Notes under the pieces: model-generated | Told to the model about the DNA's origin: nothing | Database searches by the model: none | The model's input: only the letters and a program-made list of their open reading frames with translations | Source of the DNA: Lingula anatina | Lineage: Eukaryota; Brachiopoda; Lingulata; Lingulida; Lingulidae | DNA: 32,795 nt | Direction: 5' to 3' | Assembly (NCBI RefSeq): GCF_001039355.2 | Contig: NW_019775745.1 | Location: 195,195-227,989 of the forward strand | Shown: positions 9,901-21,900 of the stretch, in pieces | Layout of the letters: each line of letters opens with the position of its first letter | Numbering within the stretch: position 1 is the stretch's first letter | Made by a program: the position numbers and the translations under genes

Positions 9901-12900
9901 TTTTAAATTCTTAGTGGCATAAGAAAGTCACTTAGTACTCCTAGGTTCGCTCCTTAAACCATCCAACTGTCTTTGAAAATACAGGCCATTTTTTGAGGCC
10001 ATTGGCTATCCAAATCATGACTAGATGGCTCTCTGGGGAAAGCCTTTATTACATAGTAAACAACACAGTTGTTATGTATAAATTGTCTTACTAATCTCCC
10101 AGGAACGGCAGACTACTGGGGGTTATGGGGGGGGGGGAGTCTTTATTACACAGTAAACCACAGGGTTGTTGTATATAAATTGTCTCCTCATCCTCCAGGG
10201 ATGGCAGACTGCTGGTGGCGGGAGGAAAGTCCAGGTTTCTCCATGTGTGGACACTGGACACCAGGCGTCTACTGAGGATAATACAGCTTCCCGCCAAGGT
10301 CACCTCAATGAAGGAGATGGAGTTCTTGCCTGATAAGTTTGATGCTGGTTCCAGTCAGGTATGCTTGGTTTATTTTAAATTATTTACTACTGCAATGAAA
10401 GAGTTATGAAGAAGTTTGAAAGAATTGCACTCAATTTTGCTCGGAGAATTATCATATGGTGTTTTTCCAAAATTTTTCTAATTCCAAAATGAAATCATTT
10501 AAATTATTCAGGCAATTCAAAAGTAATACAGTTTATCATATTCACAATTCAAATATGAAACCATTTTAAATTTATCATTCTTACAATTCAAATATAGGAC
10601 CATTTTCATTATTTTCACATTTATTCTGAAACAATTATTTTGAAATGCATCATTTTCCCCCTACCCCACATTTACCTTCTCTCTCCTCTCCCCTAGGTCC
10701 TGGGTGTCCTCAGTCAAGACGGCATCATGAGGTTCATCCACATCCACACCTGTAAACTGCTGTTTGACCTGGGCAGTGTAGGTGACAGAATCAACACCAT
10801 GGCTATGTCTCCTACTGGACACCACGTGGTCGGAGTGATGGAGGACGGGAATCTTAATATATACAGTGTACAGGCACTGACTGCAGAGTTAAATAAGGCA
10901 AGTGATACAGGGGGAGGATTGAGACCGTCTTCTGGGTCTTCTGGAAGACTCAGATTTTCAAGGTTATACCGTCGGGTATCTAATTTTCTCTGTTGGAAGA
11001 CAGTCAGAAATTGAGGATGGATCAACAAGATAATTTGGAAGACTGTCAGAAAATATATCTGGATCAGCCCCTGTGATATGGATGCTCTTTGTCTTATGAA
11101 GTTTAAGGATGCTTTTTATCTAAAGACGTCCTTGTTTATCTGTATACGTTGACACTATGTTCATCCACAAGACTTTCCAAATATCCTGCTAAATGTTGCA
11201 TTTTTTCACTCAATGGTAAATCCAAATAATCTTTGGAAGGAGGTTATAACTGATTTCGATACAGCTGCAACACATACAAGAAAGTATCTCGTGAAAAAAC
11301 AAAGACAGGACAGTGCTGAAAAGTCTTGATGTGTGAGATTATTTTTGTAACACTCTGTTAATTGACTTATTTCCAGCCTCCTCCCCCGTTGGTGTCAGTG
11401 GTATCATCTCAGAAGAAGCAGGAGACAGGGGATGTCACATCATCGTCGCAGGCAGACATGACCCAGGGGAAACGAGCTTCCAGGTTAAAACGTAAAGCCC
11501 GCTTGGCTCAGGGCAGCGAGGTGTCGGCTGTGGATGTGAAACCAAAGAAAACTAGTCATGAACAGGTAGGTAGGGTGGGGTGAGGTGGGGTGGGGTGAGG
11601 TGAGGTGGGATGGCTGGGGTAGGGTAGGGTAGGGTAGGGTGGGGTGAGGTGTGGTGGGATGGCTGGGGTGGGGTGGGGTAGGGTTGGGTGGGGTGAGGTG
11701 TGGTGGGATGGCTGGGGTAGGGTAGGGTAGGGTGGGGTGTTGTGTGGCAGTCTTTGTGTGCCTGAGTTTTAACCTGGGGGTTCAGATGTGGATGAAAATG
11801 TCTTTACCTTTGGAAAATTTGCTCCTTCTTTTTCTGCGTGCAGACTAAAATGTGAAACCTAATTGGAATTTGTATTACTTATTCATAAATTTGAAATGCA
11901 GTGTAAGAATGGGACTTTTTTCATTTTAATTTGTAAACATTTTCTATTTTTTTATCCCAGCCCAAACATTTACCTTGTATTCATGTAGTATTATGGCTCT
12001 GCGATCACTATGTTACTCTGGAAATCTGAGCTCTTATACGAGCTCTTATACGTCCACTAATTGTTGTTACATGTAAATGGGTGTATTTTCTCAATTTGAT
12101 ATCGTAACAGGTTGGACTACCTGAGGGCCTGAACATGGATAAACTGATGGCTATATTGAGGGGCTATGGAGAGTATCCAGCTAAATATAGGTAACAATAT
12201 GTGGCCATACGGACATTGAAATTGATGTGTAATATTGAAATTAAATTTAAAAAATGTGGGGCTTGGTTTTGAAAATTTTCTGGACTATTAAAGCTGCCCC
12301 AAGTGTCACCTGTTTCTGTGCTAATAATCTTATGTGTTCATTCCTGCATTTGATATGTTTAGGATTCTCAGTTTTTTTGTGAGATAGACAGTTCTTTAAA
12401 TTTTAAAGAGAAAAAAATGAGTTTCAAAAGAATAGTTAAGGTACTTTTGGTTTATGTAAAAAGAATTATAAGCTAAATACATACATTATTTTATGTCCAG
12501 GATGTTTATCTGGCGTTCCATCTTGCGGCTACCAGAGAACCACGCAGCGTATGCCTCCCTAGTAGACAAGGGCACGCACCCGGCGTATGAAAACATACAT
12601 GAGAAGTTTCCTATCAAGAGCAGAAAATTGTTGAGAGTGCTGCAGAGGTCAGATTTTACAAACATTTTGGTTTGGACCGTATATTTTTGCATTGTTTTCA
12701 TGTAAACAATTATGAAACTAAAAATTAAATACTTTCATAATGAAAGATATTGTATTGGAAACAGTTAATAATGGTCATTTTTATCTTCTAAGTCATCTTC
12801 ATTTTGTATGTGTTGTGTTAAAGAATTGCAAAATAATCAATATTTCTTTCTGTACATGATATTTGAAATGAACATTTAAAAAGCACAGTATCTATTAATT

Positions 12901-15900
12901 GGAATTCTACAGGTGCATTACCTCATGTTTCTGACACACTTTCAGAACCCTGTCGGCGCTCTCTCACTGGTCGGCCATCTTTGGTGAGATGGACTACCTG
13001 CCTCTCCTGACCTTCCCCTTTGTGAAGCTGTTCCAGAATAACCAGTTAGTGCTGTTTGAGATCATAGCAACTGTCCTAGGTAAGGCATTATACATACTGT
13101 GCTCTCTCATTATAGTCTTAATGTCAAAAGTTGTTGGTGTTAAGTTATAAGTTGATAAGAGAAATGAATTAAGCATAAAAGGTATAGACATTTTATTGTA
13201 TTGTAGTCTTTTAATGTCTCATTTTGTTTTGGTTTTGTTTTAAATCGGATCTTAGTAATGCATGAACCAGGAAGAAGTCGGGATTAAAAGATGGATGATA
13301 TTAGATACCAACTTTTTTCCTGTGACTTAATTTAGTAGCAGTGGCAGTTTGATAAGCAGCTGGTAGAAACTGGAGACTTGACTCTTGTTATCCAAGTTTT
13401 GTTACATAAATCAGAAAATAAAAGCATCACTGGTCTTTTTCAGTAAACTGGTGTCAGCACTGGTTTGAGTTCTTCCCCAACCCTCCCATCAATGTTCTGG
13501 GGATGGTGGAGAACGTCCTCGCCTTTCAGGACAAGGAGCTGCTCCAGCATTTTGTCAAGTACGGCGTCACCTCACAGGTCAGTGGGCTCATTCCCAAAGA
13601 AACTATCGTTTTACGAAGACTGATCCAACTCTGTGGATACCTTTGCTGAATTCAATCAGGTGTAAAGATTAACATGCCTCCACTTGTTTCCATTTTACTT
13701 GTACAACTACCGGCTTTTCTGTATTCTTCTTAACGCCAGGAGGAGGCATGTTAATCTCTTAATCAGATTGAATTCATTGCTACTGAGATCAAGCTCTAAA
13801 AGAGATGAGTCATTTGGCGGGGTTGCCCTGACACCTAATAAAACCTTAATTGATCTATATTCATGTGAGTCTTAATTGAAACAAGTTTAGTTTTTGCATT
13901 GAAGTAAACATTTTTCTCTTCAATTCAATTTTGACTGTTTATCTTGCTGATATCGTGAAAATGAAAAATTCTTTCTTTATTTCTTGTGCTTCTGTTTACA
14001 TTCAAAGTAAGTTTAATATCTATTTTTCTATCTAGACAGTTTTAAAGGAGATCAAGTCTTTATGTAGTCAGCTTTATCTTCAATTTGAAAAGAGATTATG
14101 TGTCTTAATTATCTGAATTGTAATTGGTATTATCAATCAGTCCCATTATTTTGTCAGATCTATGCGTGGCCCGTGCTGGAGACGCTTTTCTCTGAAGTAC
14201 TTACCAAGGATGAGTGGTTACGACTGTTCGACAACGTGCTCAGTAACCACCCCGCATTTCTCCTCATGTGCGTGGTGGCATACTGCACGGCATGCAGAGG
14301 ACCTTTGTTACAGTGTATAGAGTTTGATGATTTTAAGGTATTTTGTGTGACAGTGTATGTGTATGGTAAAATAAATGAATTTTAGTCACTGAATTTAATG
14401 TTTTGAATAATTGTTACATTAATTGTAGTTAATAAGAGTAATAGTCAGATATAAGAACTTAATATTCAATGTATTACTACACCAACCTTTTTATGGTGCA
14501 GTTGACCAATGATTGATAAGTCTCATCCTTTTCACTCTTAATGTCTCAATATTTCTATACACTCTGTAAATTTTTTTTGATAAACAAAATAATGTTAACA
14601 AACCATCTTTTCCCCCTTCAGTACTTCTTCCACCACCGTAATGCCGTGGACATAGGGGACGTGATTAAAGAAGCGTATAGGATTCAGGAGACCACCCCAC
14701 CTGACGTCCACCCTGAGAGGATGCTGGACACGTTCCAGCCACTGACCAGGGGACAGTACCCAGTGTTTAATAAATATCCCAAGTTTATTGTGGACTATCA
14801 GGTACATTTGTGTCAAGTGATGTGATTGGTTCTGTACGTTTGTGCCAGGTGTTGTGATTGGTTCTGCAAAGATGTATCATATTGAGTAAGTCAGGGGGAG
14901 ATGGGTCTCTCACGTCTCACATTATAATGTGACAGCTGCTTACTTTTAGATTGTCGGTGTGAACATGACTGCAAAGTTTGCAGTGCATTCATGAATTTAT
15001 CCAGAGTGTGCTTATTTTAACTATTCTTTTTACAACAAGCTACTCTCTATCCTCAGTTTTATTTCTAAGGGTGCCTCGCACTATGTAAAAAATTCACTCT
15101 GATAGGTTTCTTCGATGGAGTTCCTATATTTTACCCACAGTAGATGTTGTTTGTTTAATTTTAAGCTTAATTTTATTTTGAATCCCAATCTATTCAGAAA
15201 AGATAAATGATTAGCTAAAAATTACCTGAGGATAAAGTGCAGCTTTAATTGATATTTTAAACTTTGGTTTTAGATAAATGTTTAAAATCGTGATCTTATG
15301 AATAAGAGTTAAATTCAATCTAGGTTCAAGAAAGAGAAAGAATTCGTGAGGAAGAACTGGAGTACCTGCGACAGCGGCAGGTGTCTCTTGAGCTCCAGAA
15401 AGAGACTGAGCGTCGTCAGCAGGAGGAGGCTGCATGGTACAGACAGCAGGAGCTGCTTCTGGAGGCGGAGGAGAAGAGGAGGAAGATGATCTCAGAGGAG
15501 GAGGAGAAGCTTTATGAACAGAGGTCAAGGTAAGAATTATTATTAGGACAGACAAATGAATGGTGTCTCACAGTAAACAAGATCAGCTTAATCTTAGGGT
15601 CATTAGGTAGAAAATATAGGTGGTAAAATTTTGATTTTCTCATAATTAGGGTACCTAACAGATGTATAAATTTTTATCTGACCTTACATTACAAATTAAG
15701 TAAGGTAAATATGTAGGTCTTATCACCATAACCATGCAAATGAGAATTCCTACTTGCTATAATACTTTGGGATGGGGAAGAGGGGTAAATTTTTTCATGA
15801 TGTATAAGTTTGAAGAAGGAGCTATTTTTTAGATTTTATATTTCTGTGGAAGTTTGCTGACATAGAAAAGTTAAATTAGACTTCACGTTATAGCAAAAAG

Positions 15901-18900
15901 CTTTTTCTTACATTGAGAGAGATGTTTTAACGGTAACTTAAGAATTAGTAGAACTAAAAAAAAAAACAGCAAACATAATTATGAAAGGCATAGTGCTTTA
16001 AGAAAAGTTTTATATTTTATTTGAAGGCTTCAGGCCATGAATCGTGAAGTAAAGATGAAGGAAATGAAGCTGCTTGATGCCACAAGAAGAAAATACATGA
16101 ATTATCAGCAGAAACAGAGGACATCAGAAATCAAGAGACTGGATGATGAAATACAGAGAAAGGTATCAGAAAAATTGTGGTTTGGCAAACTGAAGTAGTC
16201 TGATGTATTCAGTTTTAGTCAAAGTATGGAGATGTTTCCTTTTTTCCTTTGACCAAAAGTAAGTGAAAGATATTGTATGATAAGATACATAAAGATGGAA
16301 GTAAAGTTAATGAAGTAAAGAAAGAGGAAGAAATGAAGTGAAGTAAATATCTTTAAAATGTAACATCATATTTTAAAAGGATTTTCCATTCAGTTCTTTG
16401 ACCTTTGTACACAAGTGAATATTTTAGTAAATAAGTAAATCCATAATTTCTAATGATAATTATATCCATACAAGTCCACATTGTATTGACTGGTCCCTCA
16501 CATCTCCTCTATATATGTCCTTACCCTAGGCTGCTATGAGGGAGATGGAAACTCAGCATGCAGTGCAGGAAGCAGAGATAAAAAATCTGGAGTTACAGCT
16601 CCAGAAGAAAATGTTTGAACAGGTAAAACAATGTCATTGTTAAACACATGCAAAAACATAAGAACAGAAAACAGTTTGAAAAAAAATGGCTGATGTTAAG
16701 TGTGCATTTAAAATTGAGGTCCTGTGTTGTCTAAGATGCTAGTCAGTACTATGCTGGTTATTTGCCCATAGGATTATGTGTTCACAGATAAGTATGCAGC
16801 AATTTCATATATTATTGTTATCACAGGAATTATACAGAGAGCATGCAGAGACCACCCAAAAACTACGCTCTGAGTATGACGCCTTCAGGAAACGCCAGGA
16901 AATTGAAGATAGGGGACAGCACCGTGTTAACCTGGCAGAGCGAGAGAGGGAACAGGAAATAAGGAGGGTAAGTTTTCGTACAGATAAATAGATGTCAGCA
17001 GCAGTATCATGTATGTAGATGTTTAAAGGGTTTGTCCTGGTCATTTCTATCTTTTGTAGCAGTATGTAAATGTGCTACAGGTTGAAATATTACACTTATC
17101 ACATTGACTTTTATTGAGTAACTAGAACATTATGAAAATGTTGTAATTGTACCACCAGCGTTAGCGCTGGCGGTACACATGGTTTTAGTCCCGTCCGGTC
17201 CGTTCCGCCGGCTCCTGCGTCTCCGCCGCCATGTTACCGTTACCGCTTCTCCTCCTAGACGGTAAGGGCCCCCATACCCATCTCTTGGATTTAGGTCACC
17301 TATAATCTCAACTCGTTCCACGTAAAATTTGGGCCTTGTCGGTATTGGAGTCTAGGTGTGGCACTCATTGCAATGCACCCTTGTCCAAAAATGGCAAAAT
17401 TAAATGCTAATTATCTACCCTACGGAAGGAATTATGGGAAAAATTTCTACAGACGGCTTTCCAAAAGTCATATGTGTAGATTTCAAATATNTCTGATCCT
17501 CTAGTTAAAGAATTTAGAACCAGTTGTACAACCATTATGTGTCCCTATGATTTATTTTGGTCACTGATGTTGATTACTGTAACAGTCACATGAATGCTTA
17601 GGGCACCAGCTGTTGTATCCAGTTGTCTGCAGCATTGTGCTCAGCAGTCTGAGCTCGGTCTCAATTAGCGCAATATGTAGTCACATCTCACTCTGTCTAC
17701 ATTTGACAAAGTTTTATACCCTGTCACACTGTTTTCATGTATCGTCAACAGCCTGTGACGTTAACCAATGGCCCCACTGCCAATGCTGGCAAAATTAGGA
17801 CCAGTCCAGTGGATTTTTCTGAAAAACAGTCAGTGACTGGCCTGACCCAGCCAGTGAATTTTTTCAGCTGTGACTTGCACTCTAATCTGTTTTATATATG
17901 TTGAAGTCTTTTTTCAAACATTTTTTAACATTTTGAAACCACAGGTTTTTGTTCTTATTTGTAATAGAAAGCCTGTGTAATTTCCATGTTTTAAATTTAG
18001 TAAAAATTTTTTAAAAATTGGACTTTGGGCCAGTGAATTTTGGTTCAGGGCTTTAAGTTCTCAGACTCTGGTGGCCTGTAAGTTGAAAAGCATTGGTACA
18101 GACTGCGTCAGTGTTTCACGTTTCCCATAGTGCCAGTATATACATGTGACATTACATATCACGTCTGTGATATCCAAGCAGGTAGCTGGTTTTGTTTTCA
18201 TAGTTCATCGACCGTTTGCATTCATCAGGACAGGCTGATTGAAGAGTATGTGTTATAGAGGATCAGTTTTGGGGGATAAAACTAGTTAGTACCACCAGCG
18301 AATGCGCTGGCAGTTTTCAGGGTTTTAGAGCTGGCCCCTCTTGTACGGTTCCAACAGCTCGGCATTCTGGCGCCGGATGGAAGTCACTGTTACTGCTTCT
18401 CCTCCTTATATATTATATGTACAGACAATAAAAAGGCAAATATATTGAAGACTGTAGGACTGTATGATTTGGTTATTATTCAAAAACGAGTTAACTGTGC
18501 TAGGATTTTGATGTCTGAACAGAGAGTCAATAAAAAAAAAGAGAGGGGGAGAGATCAGGATCTGATACTATGGATGTATAAATGTAAAGCAGAAAATCAA
18601 TCTTGAAACAACAAACTGAAATGCTCTAGGACACGTAGGTTTGTGTTTTGGGGGGATAAAATCAATGCCATCTAAAATAGGAAAACATGCTCTCTAAAAG
18701 CTTTTATAGAACAATGAGCAGAACTAAAATAGTTGTTTCTGGATATTGATGGACTTGATGTGAAGGTACACATTTGTTAAGTATTTTCATGTGTAGTAAC
18801 TTTTTGCAAAAAAAAAAAAAAACTTACTGTTCCCAACTTTTGCAAGGTTTCTGTTATTTGATTGCTATCTTACTCATTTCATTTTTCTCTCTCACTCACA

Positions 18901-21900
18901 AAAATTACAAATCTGTTGAGAAACCAACTCAGTTTTATTAAGAAATTTATTACCATTTATTTTCTTTAGAAATTTGTTACCATTTATTTCAAACATTACA
19001 AAATTAATGGGACATTGTCTTAAGAAATACAATAAGTTTTTGCTCAAATCTGTTAAGTGCATGTTAACAGTGTGTGTAAAGTAAATACAGATACATGTCA
19101 ATACTTTGAAACAACAGATGTGTAGGAGAAAAGCAAAGAATACAGGAAATTTGTTTTTACGCCAAATATTAGTAGTTACTGATTTAGAATCATATTGCAT
19201 TTACAGCGAGTATTTCAACCTTTTTTTAATCTGACAATAATGTTGACATGCACATGCATTCTTAGCAACCGAGGCCTTTTTCATTTTTAAGACCTTTGAA
19301 ACTGAATAAAATTATATCATTTGATAGAAATTCATGAAATGGCTTATTAGATTTTCATAATGATTTAGTGCCTAAACAGTTATGTAATACTATGTTAGTC
19401 ATGCTAAAAAAATAGATAATTATTCTTAGGCATCAGACTAGATGAGTTAGTAAATCAATAGTAAATCAACAGTAAATCTGATAAGTAAGTATTGTTATGT
19501 GCGCCAGAGATAATGATAACTGTAAGTTAATTTATGAGTATTTTCCAAACTAATTATCTGATTGTTGTTCTTTAAGCTCCCATAAAACTTTTCACAAGGA
19601 ACATCCAGGGTTGCTAGTTTTTACAAAAATATTGGTTTTATTTGATTCCTCTTTGTTTTCTGGTGTAAATCTGGAGTAGTTAACAACATAGCACACCTGG
19701 TGACCTCATTTTAGAACTATGAACTCTTCAGTTCTGAGGACAATATTTTCAAATGAAGTAGTTTATATTCCGTTATTAATCCCATGTTTCTTCCAAAGTT
19801 CAGAAAAGTAAACTAGTTGATCTACGGTAATTGCTCACAAGTTTCACACTCTTCACCAATTCCAAATATTTTGTATTATTTCAAGATTCTTGAGTTTTAG
19901 TTTAGCACAAAAATCTACCTTACTTGAACTGAAATGGGTTTTCAGAGTTTCCCATAATTTTTCCAACTCTTATGGCCAAACTGTGAAGCTGGGCAGTATA
20001 TAATAATTTTTCTTCAAAATTATAGGGACATTACAGCACTTATTGGGACAGGTAGTTTATGGATCCGTGTACCCAGACCCCCTTATCCACCCCTAGATAC
20101 CATGCATAATAAATACTATTGGGTAAAAATAACAATAGATTTGCCTTCAATAATTAACCAATGAAGTCAATAGCTTGTGCCTTTGATGTAAAGGTTTATT
20201 TTATTGTCCATATTTCTCCTGGGTTTTGTGTGTTTGCTTGATAATGTGGTGAAGTAGACAGCTGACTGCTGGGGCAGTGTAATTATAGTAGCAAATATAA
20301 AAGGCTTGTTTTTTTTCATCGAAAAATCATTTGGGTAGAAAAAGGCAACTTAGCATTTCTGATTGATCGGGTCTTTAAGCCTTTTTTTTCAATCTTACTT
20401 TAGCGTGTGTCGTTATATTTTGTGGGTTTTGAATTGATTTTCTTTAAAGAAGCAAACCATAAGAAACAGAATACACTTTTTTATTTTGTGGTGTAACAGA
20501 GCCCATATTGATTCATACTATGGTCTACTTCATGTTAATTCAATAGAAATGTGAGAAAAAACACAAACTGTTTATGGAAATTTGTAAAGAAATCTTTCAT
20601 CTTCTTGAAAGCACTGCCATTTTATCCGATTGATTTTTTTTTTCTTTTTTTTTTGGTGCACTTTATTTTGGTGAACAGAAGCAGGAAATAAAACAAGTAT
20701 TTATAGTAAAGTACACAGTGCTTCCTTAGTTCTTGTAGTTGACTTAGTGTGTGCATATTTGGTCATGTTGATTTTAACCAAAATAGTAGGTTCACATTCC
20801 TTTTTTATTTCCACAAATATATTCATAGCCATATATACTCTAACTACAAAATTTGTACAGTTGCATGAGTGGGATATTACTCAAAGAAAAAGTAGAAAGG
20901 AAAAAAGAACCATTGGATCTATTCTCTCTAGTGAAAAAATGAAATTGAATAATTAAATAGATGGATAAATAAATAAGAAAGAATCAGCTAATATAAAATC
21001 TAATTGAAAAAAGACTTCCCATATTTATCTTTATAATAAAAAAGTCAGATTTTTAAAATTATAAAGCTTGTATTTGGATGACTACATATGATGAATTTTG
21101 AAAGAATAAAGAACAGCAGGTTGAAATTTGAGCAATAAGCAAATATATATACACACAAAGTTTTATACATTTTCTGTAAATAGAAAGACCAGAGGCCCCT
21201 ATTATTGTCAGGTTATTTTGTAAATTCTATCACACTATTTAAAAAAAATCTTGGTAATTTTATATTATAAGGATGCTGAAGTAATATGGCTTACTTTCAA
21301 AACTTTGTATTCAGGTCTATCAAAATTTCTGAATGTCTAAAAATGATTCATTTGTTTTCTTCTTGCCTGATGAGATCTGAAACGTAATATAAAAGGTGTG
21401 TTCTCTCCTTATTACAAATTAACAAATGTACAGGATTGTCAAATAGTAGTTAGTACAGAGAAGGTAGCTGATACAAAGTCTATAAATTCTGATTATCTCT
21501 GATAGAAAAATAGTTTTGACAGAATGCAAATACATAGCACCAATAAGCGATACCACACAAAAATTGACCTTGTAATAGTTCAGAGTTTCCATACCATCTT
21601 TTTACAGTTTCATTGTTCAATATTTCCTTTACCTTTTTGTGTTTTACTGCCTTTAAAAAAATACCATGTTGAGCTTTGGAAAACTCTGGAAAGTGCTACT
21701 ATTTGGCCAAATTGAGTTTTGGTAGATCCAAGTAGTACACCCAGATTGAAAAATATTATTCAATCCAAATTTTTTTGTACAAAATCACTTGTTTTTGTTC
21801 GAATATAAAACATTTCTGATAGCCATCAAAAATTATATCACTTTGGTTTCAGTAATGTTTTCTGGCATTGTGACACTGGATAAACAAGCTTCATTACATG

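Larger units (their letters stand above)
6974..11565 (+). other. TBC1D31 exons 1-8: WD40 module (residues 1-411)
   Basis: WD-type strands are recognisable at VAFDTTGDRFVAGDYQG, GMSDYSLKCYD, HASGRYALTSSNDTAQLWDL, CFKDDSIFAWEADTL, AAGGK-like VAGGKSRFLHVWTLDT, VLSQDGIMRFIHIHTCKLLF and GNLNIYSVQAL. Exon 8 is a low-complexity basic linker that opens with PPPPLV, as in the human protein, and links to the TBC domain. Exons 4 and 6 each have a decayed second copy of their acceptor region upstream. Exon 7 ends in a GC donor. Confidence 0.92.
12111..14801 (+). other. TBC1D31 exons 9-14: TBC (Rab-GAP-like) domain
   Basis: Residues about 412-696. The domain opens with LRGYGEYPAKYR and MFIWRS (motif A, R..W type) and continues through KSRKLLRVLQRT, HWSAIFGEMDYLPLL, KLFQNNQLVLFEIIATVL, NWCQHWFEFFPNPP and IYAWPVLETLFSEVL to GQYPVFNKYPKFIVDYQ. 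The two catalytic fingers of active TBC GAPs are not found: the IxxDxxR site reads IKSRKLLR (no Asp, shifted Arg), and no YxQ glutamine motif is seen. It is therefore probably a noncatalytic, binding-type TBC fold. The human sequence reads the same way at these sites. Confidence 0.85.

Noticed and set aside
11566-11745. Internal telomeric repeat
   Set aside because: The words are GGGTA, GGGTG and GAGGTG with a 49-bp higher order, not TTAGGG.
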